Origin: Protopterus annectens
Lineage: Eukaryota > Chordata > Ceratodontiformes > Protopteridae
Direction: 5' to 3'
Assembly: GCF_019279795.1 (NCBI RefSeq)
Contig: NC_056725.1
Span: forward strand, 1,746,095,220 to 1,746,159,219
DNA length: 64,000 nucleotides
In this document: in pieces, positions 22,030 to 35,625 of the stretch
Layout: every line of letters starts with the position of its first letter
Numbering within the stretch: position 1 is the first letter of the stretch
The notes under the pieces: model-generated
What the model saw: only the letters and a program-made list of their open reading frames with translations
What the model was told of the DNA's origin: nothing
Databases searched by the model: none
Position numbers and translations under genes: made by a program

Positions 22030-24837
22030 GAACTAAGGGTAATACTGCTCAATGCCAGAAGTCTAAACCTCAAGTTGCACGCCCTCAAAGCCCTCCTCAG
22101 TATGGAGAGCATCGATGTCTGTGCTGTGACTGAAACCTGGTTCAAGGCTCCTGAGAGCACCCCAGCGCTATCAGGTTATACCTCATATCACGCGTTCCGG
22201 ACCCAAATCCGGACTGAACCACAAAAGGAGGGGGAGTCTCCATATGCATAAAGGATACCCACACCTCCAGGTTAGTGGCAACGCACGTAGTAGTGGAGAC
22301 CATCCAGGTGCAATTAACCATAGGTAGAACTGCCCTACAGTTTGTAGCATGCTACAGACCACCCTCTCAAACTCAGGATACCCACACAGCCTTCCTGAAG
22401 ACACTGGAGAGTATGAATGTCTCTCCAAACACCATCATATTGGGTGACATTAACTACCCAAACATAGACCAGGAACATTACCCAAGACCCAACACCCTAG
22501 CCCAAAGGTTCCTGGAGTTCATACAGCCAAATGCTATGGAACAACTAGTTACCATACCCACAAGAGGAGGAACTATACTAGATCTGATCATCACACATGG
22601 GGACGACATGCTCCACACCGGATGTATATCCCTCATCGGTGAGATCAGACCATAAATTAATCCCACTGGAGATCCACATCCCGCCCCCAACCCCAGCAAC
22701 GGGGACCACGGTGAAGAACTTCTCAAAAGCAAACTTCACACTTCTTAAGACTGGAGTGGTATCCGTCAAGGACTCCGAGCCAGTGGAAAACACAACCCAC
22801 GCTGCTGAAACCCTTACAAATGCCCTCTACGAGCACCTCCAGGAATGTATGGATCAAGCAATCCCTAATAACATCAGGACCCTTTCCACCAAAGGTAGGC
22901 GCACGGTCTGGTGGACCCCAGCCACAAACAAACTGTACAACAAGAGGGGAAAGCTACTACATGACAGAGCGAAATCCCTAACAGGGAAGGCATCTCTGAT
23001 CAATACTAGCAGTAAAATACGATCACTCATACAATCATCCAAGGCCACCTGTGGGAGAGGACTCACGAAAGACACAAAAGACAACCATAAGGCCTTCTGT
23101 AGCTATGGTAGAAACATGGGTGGAAGCTCACAGTTATGCTCGGAATGCGTCCAGAATGGTACAATGATCACTGAACCCACAGACATTGCCAACATACTGG
23201 CAGACAGGTTCCCTGCATATTTCTCCCCTCCCTCCCCCCCAAGAGGAGAGATATCTATCCCACCAGAGTCTAGCCTCCCAAACATCTCAGATGCCCAGGT
23301 GAGAGCTGCTCTCTCTAAAGCAGAAAACACAGCATCAATGGGACCGGACGGTGTCCCCGGCTGTGTGCTACACGACCTCAATGAGGATCTAAACCCGCAC
23401 ATAAGGCTGCTGTTTAATCTCAGCCTTACTACAGGATACGTACCCAAAGAATGGTGTACGGCAACTGTGGTCCCACTCCACAAAGGCGGTGCTTCTATGG
23501 ACCCTGGACATTACCGCCCTATAAGCTTGACGAGCCTTGTCTGCAAAGCTATGGAGGGGATCATAATGGAGCTCATAAATGAAGACATTGGGGACCTACA
23601 TACACTGGATCATACCCAAGTCGGCTTTGTCAAGGGCAGATCCTGCCTCTTGAACCTGGTCGACCTTTTCGGAAGAGTCACTAAGGCCATTGATGAGGGT
23701 AAGGCAGTTCACACAGGCCTACCTTGACCTAGCAAAAGCGTTTGACACAATACCCCACACAGGCATCATAGTAAAGCTCACCAGCGTAGATGTAGACCCA
23801 TATGTCACTAGATGGGTTGCAAACTGGCTCAAGGACAGAACCCACAGGGTTAGAGTTCCTGGTGCCATGTCAGACTCTAAGCCAGTCACGAGTGGTGTCC
23901 CACAGGGCTCAGTCCTGGGCCCTCTCTTGTTCGGCATTTTATTTGTCTGACATGCAGGCAAACATAGGGGGATTGTGGCTGACAAAGTATGCAGATGTCT
24001 GCAAACTGGGCACCATAATCGGCACCCCATCAGACACAGACATCCACCAGAGGTCTCATAGAAATGGATAACTGGTGCCAGAGCCATGGCCTTAAGCTAC
24101 ATGTCAAGAAAGGTATAGTCATACCCTTTGGGAAAAACAAGGTAACCCCTAATTACCACATAGGTGGTAATCCATTAAACACGGAAGACGTTATCAGGGA
24201 CCTGGGGACCCAACTTGTCAGTAACCTCTCTTTTGACACTCACATTGCCAATGTGGTTAGGAAGACTTTCTACATTGCCCACCTGATCATGAAAGGATTC
24301 ACATCCAGATCAGGGGAGGTCATTGTACCCCTGTACTCTTCACTTATCAGACCAATGATTGAGTACAACACACCATTCGGAATGTACCTAACCCGACACT
24401 TGCAGCAGTTGGAATGACCCCAAACGTTCCCCACCAATAGGATAAAGGGGCTCAAACATATGTCACACGCTGCCCGACTGAAGAAACTCCGGCGCTATAC
24501 AGTCACATACCGTCTGCTCTGAGGTGATCTGTGCCTGACATACAAGGCCATGTCCAACCCGGAATTAATGGACATGCTCCACCTCATAAGATCCAAATCA
24601 ACCAGAGCCACGAGAGCAAGAGACACAAACCTCAACACGGATATAAATAGGACGTGCTGGAGGGACAGGTTCATCACCCAGAGACTCCCTACACTATGGA
24701 ACAGAATCCCAGTCCATGTGAGGCAGAGCCCCTCACTGACTCTGTTCAAGAGAAAGCTTGACGAGTGGATGGGAGATCGTAGGTATACCCCGGGAATCAT
24801 CTCTGTGTCACTGCTGGACAGAGGCACAGCAAACTAA
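22030..24837 (+). pseudogene. CR1-like ORF2 (AP endonuclease + RT), several frameshifts
   Basis: ORF2 supplies target nicking and reverse transcription. The endonuclease blocks are 'LLNARSLNLKLHALKALL', 'DVCAVTETWFKAPES' (catalytic Glu), 'ACYRPPSQ', 'TIILGDINYPNID' (GD.N) and 'SDHKLIPLEIH' (SDH, about 22,635-22,670). RT blocks are 'TATVVPLHKGG', 'YRPISLTSLVCK', 'QVGFVKGRSCLLNL', 'AYLDLAKAFDTIPH', 'TSGVPQGSVLGPLLFGIL' (about 23,890-23,940) and the catalytic box, which reads YADV near 23,985 instead of F/YADD. The C-terminal part (NWCQSHGLKLH through LYSSLIRPMIEYN) ends near 24,837. Frame changes occur near 22,250, 22,650, 23,720, 23,950 and 24,060. The lost catalytic aspartate alone would abolish activity. 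Confidence 0.75.
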
Positions 24838-24957
24838 TGGGTATAGTATCCTCATCCTAAGGGGTGGTGAAAGCCACACACACGCTGGCTAGGCTTATAA
24901 ATGCCCTAAGGCAGATAGCCTAGTATGTACCTATGCACCTATGAGCCTATGTAGGTG

Positions 24958-25627
24958 CCCAGGCAGGTTGCGGGTACATGTGGTATGCTGATATTGCCAG
25001 ATGTGCCTGTGGGTAATCCACAGCTACACGTGGGGGACCGATAACAGTGCTCCCTGTAGGCACATGCGAGTACACCATAGGAGGGATTCAGGTTATCAGA
25101 ACCAACATGGTGCTACACATGTAACCGTCACACATACCATGAACACAGCTCAATGCATGCTGCACCTGCACTACATGGTATGTCTGCTGCATGTTGACAG
25201 TACACAACCCACGTCACATATGCAACAGTCAGTTTTCATACACAACCACTGCAACATACACATCACACGCTATGCATACACATGTATCACATACACCTCT
25301 CACTATCTTGTCCACCCTGTGCATCAGAATATATTTGCATAACCCTGCACCAATGGTGTGGATGACAGGGATGCGGCAGAGGCTTCATCATATGCACAGG
25401 GTGATATGTCTGCCAGGGGCATAGGCTGCACCAATGGATGACATCATGTGTGTGTGTAAGGGCCGGTGAGTTTACTGGGCATGACTGTGCAGAATGCATG
25501 TGGATGTGGTGAAGCCCTGCAGTTGTGTCTGCCATGTGTGGGTATGTGTGTACACAGTTCAGCCATATGTGATGCCTACACGGGGTATAATTGGCAGCCC
25601 CAGACTGTACAGTGCAGGTTGTATGGC
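24958..25627. other. Harbinger interior between CR1 and Myb-like gene
   Basis: CA/TG-rich sequence. The part just after 25,500 would be the 3' UTR side of the minus-strand Myb-like gene. No polyadenylation signal is obvious. Confidence 0.4.
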
Positions 25628-26681
25628 TCACTGTGTCCGTCTGCGGCCACGTGACCCGTGCCTGCCAGGGGTTGCACGGGCACTACCGGGTGGAGGTATA
25701 GAGTGGCTACTGTCCGATGCCACATGTCCGCTGGAACCGTGTCCATGCTGGGACCATCCAGGGCCATGCCCACGTGGCCTGCTGTGTCCTGGTGTGGACG
25801 GTGTAGCACCAGCTGCACTGCTGCTGCTACCGGCACTGTGTGAGTGGGCATGAGAGGTGGCACGCACACGTCGACCTACACTAGCTGGTGTTGCTGGCCT
25901 ATGCCCACATGTCCTACGCCTCACCCCTACCAGGTGTTCCAGCACAGACAGCTCACGCTCGCGGATTGCCATGCCTCGGTCGAGGATTCCAACCATTTCA
26001 CCTAATCGCCTATCCAGTGCATTAGCAATCTGCTGTTGAGCATTCGCCAATGACTGGATGTTGTCATTTAGGGAACAGATTGCAGCCCTCTGCAGCCTCT
26101 GCCCTTCTTGGTTCTGCCATTCTGCACGTGCCTGTGCTGCCATTACAGTCTGGAAAATGCGTCTGGTGATACCAGCTGCTGTGCCCTGTACAGCAGGTGC
26201 ATGTCTGCCAGAGGTCCTCCTACGAGCAGCACCAGCCACATGCCTGTGTGACACATCACCAGTCATTACACTGGCAACATGGTGTGTAGGCGCACCTTCT
26301 GTAGCCACCACACATTCCTGCTCAATGCCAACAGACGCTGACTGTCCTTCCTCTATGGGCAACGGTGATGTGGTATGTGTCGGCATCAGAACCGTGTGCG
26401 GGGATGAGGGGGACATAGGTGGGATGGTAACCAATGGCACAGCTTCTGCCCCTGACAACCCTGCCTGTACCTCATGCATATGGTCATCACTGCTAGTATC
26501 TGTGGGGACACTAACATCAGATGGACCGCAGGAGGGGAATGCACCTACACCACCTGTGAATACAAAGACATACTGTAAGGTACATTACACACACGCAGAC
26601 ACACACACAGACACACACGCAGACACACACACACACAGACACACACACGCAGACACACACACACACGCAGACACACACGCA

Positions 26682-26715
<34 letters not shown>

Positions 26716-28797
26716 CAGACACATGCAGACACACACAGACACACGCAAGCACACACACACGCAGACACACACGCAGACACACCATGCATGTGATATTGCA
26801 GATGGCATGCAGCATTCCCACACTACAGCACAGGGAATGCAGCCCAGACATTAATAGTGTTAGTATGCATACCGCCCTGGGGTGCACACTACATCAAGCA
26901 GGTGTCATATCAGTAGGCATGCAGTACACACAATCATGGTAGTTTGCATGCATCACTGTGATACACCATGTGGCCACAGACAGGTTAACAGTACACATGG
27001 CTGACGTTACCTTGACATGTAATCCGCCGACATGTGCGGTAACATGTGGACATGTGTGACAATGGTGTCCGCCACATGCACCGCATCATAATGGGCTTCA
27101 CAGTGCAGTGTTGTGTGTACAGCCTACAGATAGAATGCATGTTTAGCAAATATGTATGTGCAGGTGTGGTTAGTGTGAGCCGTGTACATAGCTATACAGT
27201 GAGGAGTACAGGCACTGTGCCACTGCATGGCAACAGGACGCATGTATGTTGCTGTGCGATGCATAACATGGATGCATTGCATTGCCATGACTGCAACACA
27301 GTCATGCTGTTCCACAGCACGTATATGGTAGATATCGGTGGCACCTCCGGTGGCTGCAGACAGGCATTCTGGTTGTCTGGTGTACCACATCAAATGTACA
27401 GGTGGTCCACTACGGCTATGATCGCTCTATGTGTGGACAATGTGCAACGGTGTCTATCCACATCAGACGTACTGTGTGGCAACATGCCTGTGGCTATCAC
27501 CCATGGCCATGTGTGACTGGGTCTTGGACAATTGTGTGTGATGGGCATCGTGTACCCATTCCTGTGGTGTCCCATGTGACATACACCCATACATGTCGGA
27601 GGTGTCACAATCCAGAGGGCTATGCAGACAACAGTGTGGATGTTTGCTATGTCAGGTGTGGGTCATGTGATGGTGTGACAATATTGCAGACAGAACACCA
27701 TGGATGTGGGACATGTTGGGTGGCGTGTCACAACGTGTGCACACAATGCAGGGGCATATGTCACATTGGTGACAACTGTGTGCTGCCCAGATCACTGCTC
27801 ACTGTGTGGTACTGTGTGCATACCACGGATGGTGTTCCAATGCATACTACATATGCATCCATTGTAGAACACCTCCACCGTTGTATGCATAGCTGACCGC
27901 ACATATCACACTGACAGGTACTGTGGTTTCATGTCGGTGTATAATCACGGTTGTATCTACTGCACACGGGTAGCATGTGTGTGTCTGGTGGTGCAACCTG
28001 TATACCGTGACTGGAACAAAACCCAGGTGTGCATGTTATACCTGGCCACATGGCGAATAACTCTACACTGTAACATGCCTGTTACTAACAACAGTCTCAC
28101 CTGCAACGGACCCATGTCTGTGCGACACGCCAGAGGTACCTGTATAGGGGCGACACAACAGTATAAACATTATCCATGACTGTATGACAGCCACAGTTTG
28201 CACTGTGCATGTCACATCATATACCTGTGTGATAGCATGTGGTATGCACACGTCTGCAAACACAACGTAGCATACTGTAGTATGCGGCTTGTGTGCCCAT
28301 ATACCTGGCATGTGTTGTTACTTTACATGATGTACAGTGACACCTACACCTACAGTGGATATCATACTCATAGGCAAGACTGACTTACCAGGTAGCTCCA
28401 GGCTCATTGGTTGGGAGACACCCACCTCCACAATGGCGGCTAGTGTTTCTGCATGCTGTTCCCTGGGTGTCCCCAGACTGGCCAGGAGCCCCTCCGTTTG
28501 TGTGAGTGGGGGCTGGGTTGGTGGCCCACCACCTGTTCCACCTTGTTCTCTGGCAATTGCGGCGGCACTCTGTTTCGCGTGCCGTATGAGGTCCATGCAG
28601 TGTCGGCGTACCTGCTGGTAGGTGCGGTTGTTGCCACTCACGTCATTCATCCTCCTGCACATATCCTGCCACAGGTCATCCTGCTGCTGTGCTTGCTGTG
28701 GAACATGGCTGAATAGCAAGTCATAGTTGTCATGGAGCAACGGTATGATTACTTCATCCTCCTGGTGGCTGAAGGCTGGCAGTCGTGAATGAGGCAT
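25628..28797 (-). CDS. Harbinger Myb/trihelix-like DNA-binding protein, two exons
   Basis: Harbinger elements encode a Myb/SANT-like partner that binds the TIRs and brings the nuclease into the nucleus. Exon 1 is 28,797-28,389 and exon 2 is 26,553-25,628, joined by an 1,835-bp intron. The donor is G|GTAAGT (28,388-28,383) and the acceptor TTCACAG| (ending 26,554). Exon 1 ends after one base of a codon and exon 2 supplies the other two, so the frame is kept and the product is 444 aa. I chose MPHSRL as start because the trihelix-like domain follows at residues 8-85 ([40 protein letters not shown]). Residues about 263-346 look like a coiled coil ([20 protein letters not shown] through [10 protein letters not shown]). 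The tail is Ser/Gly/Arg/His-rich and basic. No stop or frameshift is seen. Ten kb away on the same strand is the nuclease gene. Confidence 0.75.
26580..26790 (-). repeat. (CA)n / CACACGCAGA microsatellite in Myb-like gene intron
   Basis: This is a roughly 200-bp run of CA dinucleotides interrupted by CGCAGA and TGCAGA steps. It lies within about 30 bp of the inferred splice acceptor at 26,554, so on the minus strand a (TG)n tract precedes the acceptor's pyrimidine-rich stretch. Confidence 0.85.
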
Positions 28798-28959
28798 TAT
28801 CTGTAAGACATAATGATGGTGACAGGTCACATTCACACTGATGTACTGGCATACCACTGAACATACATTGCTATGACATGTACGACATCTGCACAGTAAT
28901 CTCTGAGACGCATCATGACACTGACACAGCTGACGTGTTGCTGTCACACCTGTCACACC

Positions 28960-31900
28960 GTTATGCAGTGGGTATCATATCATATCTCTGTGTCAACTCA
29001 TCACACTGTACATACCCCATGTAGATGGTAACCTGCTGTGGACATGTGTACCTGCCTGCACCTGTGTTCATACCAATCAGCACGTGGCCCGATGTGTGCA
29101 CAGTTCTACTGTTCACCTGGATGCTGTGTATATGTCACGTAGCATCACAGACGCAGCTGTTATGGACGTCAGCGGTGGCACTGCACACATACACATGGAC
29201 ACCTGTACATGCATGTGTTGTGCCATATACATCTACTCAGCACTGTACGGGTGTTGGACAACCTGCCACAGCTCACCTGTATTGCACATGTGATACACAT
29301 GGGACAATGTCTAATCATATGACATTAGCAGGGATGGTCATACATAGCATGTGCGCGCACACATTGTACACGCTGACACATAGCACTTGTGACACCACAA
29401 GGTGCATCAGTACCACATTACTGATCTGGTCAGTTGATAGTGCAAGTGACATGTGGCCATCACACCATGTATGACTGTGATGGCACGTGCAGCCTTGCTG
29501 GACAGGGCTGCATGGTATGGTAGGGTATATCACATACATGGCACAGGGATGTGTCCCGCCTGTGGGATGCCAGTATTGGGAGGGTGGCTGTCCATTCCAT
29601 ATGTCATTTCTATGGGTATATGGACATGTCGCATGTCCATCACCATGGTGTGGACGATGGCCTTCTGCAAGGTAGGCAGCATGCTGCCTGGTGGGGGTGT
29701 GTATGGTGCATGCTGGCATTGCACATCCATGCATACACATTACCCCTGACAGGTGCTATGTGCTGTGATATTGTTCAACACAGTGCTCTATGTGCCCGCA
29801 CGGTGATATCCCATGCACATGGATGGTACCCCGGCCTGACATGGGTACCACATATGTCTACATCCAGTGCCTGCTGTCACCACCATGTCGGCGGGTGCAC
29901 CGCACAGCACCATCCCTCCCACAGTGACCATGATGTTGAGCACAGCCTAGGTTTTCATTTATGGGGACGGGGATGTTCACATAGCGGGGGCACTGCTGGT
30001 ATCATCCATCAGACCATACACATATGATGCACACCTCACACACACAGCCCATTCAGTATGTTGTTCGCAACACTGACACAGCTATACTGCTAGGCCAGGG
30101 CCATTCCCAGCCGTACATACACAGATGCATAACACGTCTGTCTGTGGCATGGGCTACAATGACGGTGGGGTTCAACACATACCGTGTTCGACTGTGGCTG
30201 GTGCTGATGTTCTGTGCACATGTCAACACTGTAACCCTGTTCTACTGTAGCCAGTGGTGATGTGCTGTGCACATGTCAATGCTGCACATTGTGTTGGTGT
30301 CTGTCTGTCAACAGGCCAGTGGTGGAACACACAAGGGTATTTGTAATCAAATATGCATGCCGCCCTGTACAGCTGTACTGCTAACATCTCAGGTGCTAAT
30401 GTGTCATGGACATCCACACCTTACCCGGAAAGGTGATAGTGGATTGCCACCCGTACCCATCACCTCTTGTGGGTTGCTATTATCCAACACCCTATTTGTA
30501 GTGTATGTTCAGGCTATGCACCTGTGCAGGACATGTGGGCATGTAATGCGCTACTGCGTACCTTTGCACCCATTGCACAACATGTCACACAGGTACACTG
30601 GCAGCCATACACGTCACAGCTTGATGGAGGTACGACAGGTGTTGTACACGTAACACATATCCTGTGGGACATGGTCGTATGTACAGGCATGTCCGACAGT
30701 CATGTACCAGTGCTACCCCTATATGACGGATATGCCGTACATGTGGCAATACAGCAACTGTCACATGTACTCGTGCAATGCCCCCCTACCAACATGGAGC
30801 GGTACTGCCTGTGGGGGATCTGCTTCTGCATCCATGCTGTGCCCATAGCTGTCAGTTGTACATCATTACGTGCAACGTACCTCATTTGGTGTTCTAACGG
30901 GTGCATGTTCATCACGGCTCCACATTGGTTGGGTCTGTCACACAGTCATTGTTGTACATGGTTTACATGCCAGCAGCCATGGCTTACTATATGTGAATCA
31001 ATGTAATTCATCATGATACCATAATTATACATTAGAGCAGCGTATTCCAGCCATCATATAGCCTTCCTAGATGACACTGTTAGCCATGAGTAGTAGGTGT
31101 TCTGCCATCTGCACATTAGTCACACAGTACGAGGGCTACTGTTACCCATTCTGGGAACAGGGTGCTGACAGCTGTGGATGGGTGTGATGCTGTCGACAAC
31201 CATGACTGCACCTGACGGTCACGTCTGGATGGGTAACATTCACAACACACACCTACCTTCACGTAGTACCACATCATCTACAACAATGGACATTCCTGCC
31301 AGAACAATGTATGCAGTATGTCTGTATGACCACTGTAGGCACCACTGGTGGCCCCCAGCACGGCAACCGACAGCACCAGTGTATATCCCGCAGACCCATG
31401 GGTTACACCATTCACAACGCACCAGTCACAGATGACCCTGTTGTGGATCACATTGCAGTTCCACACATCATGTTACACAAGACATCATGCACTGAGATGT
31501 TGCGGATGGGTGAACAGCTCTGCAACTCAACATACGCACACATGACACATCACCTGGTACAATATATCTCTCATACAACATGTTATTGTGACTGCCCTGT
31601 GATGGCAATACACAGACTATGTGTACTGGGACATGCAATGGCTCACTGGTGTTATAGCCCTCTGGGTGTGTGTCTAGCCAAGTGTACAGTACGCAGTGAT
31701 CTGGACACAGGGACACTGTACATTGACCTACTGTGTCACTGCAACTGTTGCCTATGCTCCTACTGTTATTGTACAGGCATGTGGTATCTGACTGCTATGA
31801 CAGTCCTGGTCGACCACAATGCTGTGGCACTCATGACCTGCAGCCATTGGCCTGGGGTGTGGAGCACACATGTACATCTTCGCATGCTATACTGCCTCTG

Positions 31901-34900
31901 TGGCAGTTTTACATAACTGTCTCCGGCAGGGCTGTAACAGGCAGGCACGGCATGGGGTCATGTGGGACACTGCTTGCATCTTCCACTGTGCTGCACACAA
32001 GCGAGGCACACACACTATTGCACCACTCACATATCTCTGCAGTGACTGGGACCTGCCTCCATGCTCTGCAGCGCCTGCAGTCTGGATTGTACACGGATCG
32101 TACCTCCCAGGCACATACCTGGACTGGAACACCCACAGGTGAGGGGTTCACACATCACACAGTGTTTTGCACACATCATGGATAGTTGCCTAACACAATG
32201 CATTATAGCTGCTCCATATGCAGATACCCGTGTTTGTGACCGCTATACACATTGTAACATGCGACAGAGTCGACATTGTACACCACAGGTTACATATCGT
32301 CTGTGTTGTTATACTGTACATTGGGCCTCAGACAGCTAATACTGCCATGTGCTGACAGCAACCCACACTTCCCTGGAATAGACACCCATGTACCTACACA
32401 TGCTTGAGTCATGCACTCCGCTCAGCTGGATGACACATTACACAACACATACCATACCTACACTACCCTTAGCATGCACAATACCTCCATGTGACTGATG
32501 TGACGCACCTGGGGTTATCCCCTCTTCGGTGGATTAAACACATATGCTACACGGCCCTGCTAGCCACACCCTGGAAACACACCCATCACAGCATACACGG
32601 CACATGTGTACTACAACCAGTACTACTGACGTCTGCTGACAGCAGTTGTTAACGGCATGACACCCCAGCAGATGGACAGTGCACATACATATGCTGACAC
32701 ATACCACAGTGCGCTTCCGTAGCATGTACACAATTGCAGAAACCATGCTATTCCACACAGAGACATGGCGGTACTGACCTGTTCACAGACGCCACTGTGG
32801 TGGTCATGTTCCATGCACATATGATGTACAACCACATGTGCAGGCTGTTCCACAGTGGTGTACATTCACATGTGTGGGGTGCATCACTTGTCAGCCATGG
32901 TGGGTCCTCGAGGTCCATCATCACATACTTCAAGGCTAGCTACCTAAACATGACTGCTGCACATTGCAGTGTGGGGCCTCAGGCATTGTGGTGGTATGTC
33001 TGTATTGTTTGGCTACATCCACATCTGATGTCACATACAATAGTCACCCAGGCATTGCAGACCGAGCTAATGTTGGCAACGTGCCAGGCGATGGAGTACT
33101 TACTGACAATACACCCTCTCACTCACTACAGGATCGCAATCCATACATGGACATCGTAGTGTCCCTGTGGACACATACATGGTACTGACATGCACACGAT
33201 ATGTCCTGGGACGCTGGCCTGATGTCACCTTCCGATGTCCCTGGCTGTAACGTCCGACCAACCTGTTCAGTATATGTCTCCGCACCAGGCCACTATATTC
33301 ACGGCTAGCCTGTTGTCGGACATTGTGTACCCTGACCGCCACACAGCAGCATTTCTCGCACAACCCACGGGTGGCACTGCATTGCACGTGTGGGACTGTA
33401 GTCATACACCCATGACTGGACCATTCTGCATGGCAATGGGGCACATCCTCACGAACGTGATTCCCACACACATTGATGGCCTCCAGGCCTTTCCTAGCAC
33501 CCGTGTTGGGCTTGTCTATGCCACAGTATGGCACATACACATGCTGGCCACCTGTCATACCATTGCATGGGTGGTTGGGGTGGTACGGAGGCCAACACGT
33601 GTCCTCACATTGCCCTTCAGCACCATTCCATGTTCTGGTAATGGCAACTTACACATCCACCTGCACATCATACCCTGTGTCTCAGGATGTTATGCTATGT
33701 GGCTCATGGACAGGACACACAGTGGTGCGAGCATACCATAGTAACTACTACATGTCAGGTACATATGGCATTACACAGTCCTCAGTCATGGGGCCCCTCA
33801 TGTTCACTATATGCTTACATACAGAACATGCTGTCACAGAGTACTGTCCATGCCTAGAAATCCCACGTCTACATACCAAGCGCCATTATTGCTCCACCAG
33901 CTCATACCGATACCAACCATATGGGTGTCAGTGTAGCAGATACATCATATGAGTATCATGGCATCAGGATGCATGACACATGGTGCATGCACATCACCTT
34001 TGCATAACAACATTCACCCACTGACTATCACATGGATACTGGTCCCGTACATACATATCACATTGTACATGGTTGCTGTACACACATATGCCACACACAG
34101 TCCTGGGGTTATTGTATTCCACTGTGGCATGGATACCCTTCTGCAAGGCCACACCTATCTGTACTGTGTGTGATGCTGGTACATAGGTAGCCATTGTACC
34201 TCTGAAATACACACATCTACACACAGTCAAGGGTACACTACCACATTTATGGTGTACCTTCAACAACAGCTACAGCTTTACATGGCACAACATTGTCATG
34301 CCATGATGTTTACCAGGCTCAGACGGTTTACATATGTGGCTGACATACGGACAACACATCTGTACACATCTGCATACCACATACTCAGGGGTGTCTTCTG
34401 CTCTGACACGGCCCATGTCCTCCACATTACTGATGCATATACTCCTCATACATGACATCTGCAGTGGGCAGTGTGAACGGACTGCTCCTGGATATGTGCA
34501 CACACACCACACTGCATGGGCTGGGCTTCTGTGTTACTTCCACAAACACAACACACACCATGCTGTGGAACATAGGTCCTGTGTACATCCCGCAGGGATA
34601 CACAATAGCACTGTTCATGTGATACCTCCCTTGCTGTTTGAGTGACACATAGCCCTGGTACCACCACAGCAGCGGTACTGTGTAGACGTGCAGTTGACAC
34701 CCACCTCTGCTGTTCACAGGACACTACCATGGGGAGGTGACACTACTGTGTACACTGCACATGTGTTTACACATGGACCTGCCAGACTGCATTGTTGCCC
34801 ACTGTGCACCTGTGCAGCTGCTACAGGTCCTTTGGGCATGGTTACTTGGTGTCCCTTCCATTTTGGCTAGCTATCATGCTACTACTCTGTCCCATACCTA

Positions 34901-35625
34901 CAGGCCATATGTATCCTGTTATTGTACATACCAATAGGTGATACCTGTGTTATGCATGATATGCCTGTGATACTGTGTATGATATCTGTCATATCTACCT
35001 AGACAGCTTTACATTACACATATTTCACATAGTATCCCCTAATGCAGGGCATACTTGCACGTCGGCCGCACCTTACGTATGACATCAACGGTATATGCCC
35101 ATACACATGCGTGCTGTGACAGTATACATACATGTCCTATCCCCTGCTATGTCACTTCCTTGTTGGACATCCACTGCCAGCAACGGCGTGTGGTATGGCA
35201 TTGTTCTCTCTAATGCCCCCTGTGGCATCCCTAGTGGTGTCTCCGCTGTGTACATGATGCCCCACTGCTGTACACATGATGTCCGCAAGCGTTGGTATGC
35301 TCAGCAGGATATCACTACATAACTACCTTTCACCACTTTCTGCATTACGGACAAGTGTAATTAATTACAACCACCATTCACATACAGTACAGCTTCGTCA
35401 TACACATCATGCGTTACACAACCGTACATATCGTGTGTTCTACATACCTTGTCGGTGTTTCATTCCGTGTTTCGTTCCGTGTATCGTTTTTCCGTTTTCT
35501 TTCGCTTTCAGTTGTATACTGCTGGTTCGGTATGAGCATACGGTTTGAATATCCTGAGAGTCATCCTTATATCCGTCGATACCTGCAACATGTGAATTCA
35601 TCCCACCAATTGCTGTTCCTCAGTG
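28960..35625. other. Long CATG-rich Harbinger interior without recognisable gene
   Basis: About 6.7 kb of sequence rich in TGT, ACA and CATG, with T and G becoming commoner on the + strand toward the right. Open frames reach 120-200 codons (for example 30,467-31,006 and 31,311-31,916), but all have the same Cys/His/Met/Thr composition and no motif. No TIR, LINE or tRNA signature was found. If cargo genes exist here I cannot recognise them. Confidence 0.45.

Larger units (their letters stand above)
20810..24957 (+). mobile_element. CR1-like LINE, nearly full length, nested in Harbinger
   Basis: This copy interrupts the CA/TG-rich Harbinger interior; flanking composition is the same on both sides. 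From 5' to 3' it holds a leader of about 230 bp, ORF1 with an SGNH-esterase-like domain (21,040-21,874), an AP endonuclease (about 22,030-22,680), an RT (about 22,680-24,837), a 3' UTR, and an octamer-type tail (cctatgcacctatgagcctatg) ending near 24,957. No TSD is expected for CR1. Frameshifts and stops occur throughout, so it is inactive. A second copy of the family lies at 42,174-46,240. Confidence 0.8.

Noticed and set aside
26517-26887. Cys/Val-rich minus-strand frames (CVCVCV...) near 26.6 kb
   Set aside because: They are translations of the (CA)n microsatellite in the inferred intron.
30467-31916. Open frames of 179 and 201 codons on the + strand, considered as cargo genes
   Set aside because: They have the same compositional bias as the surrounding DNA, no domain signatures, no Kozak or splice context, and equally long antisense frames.
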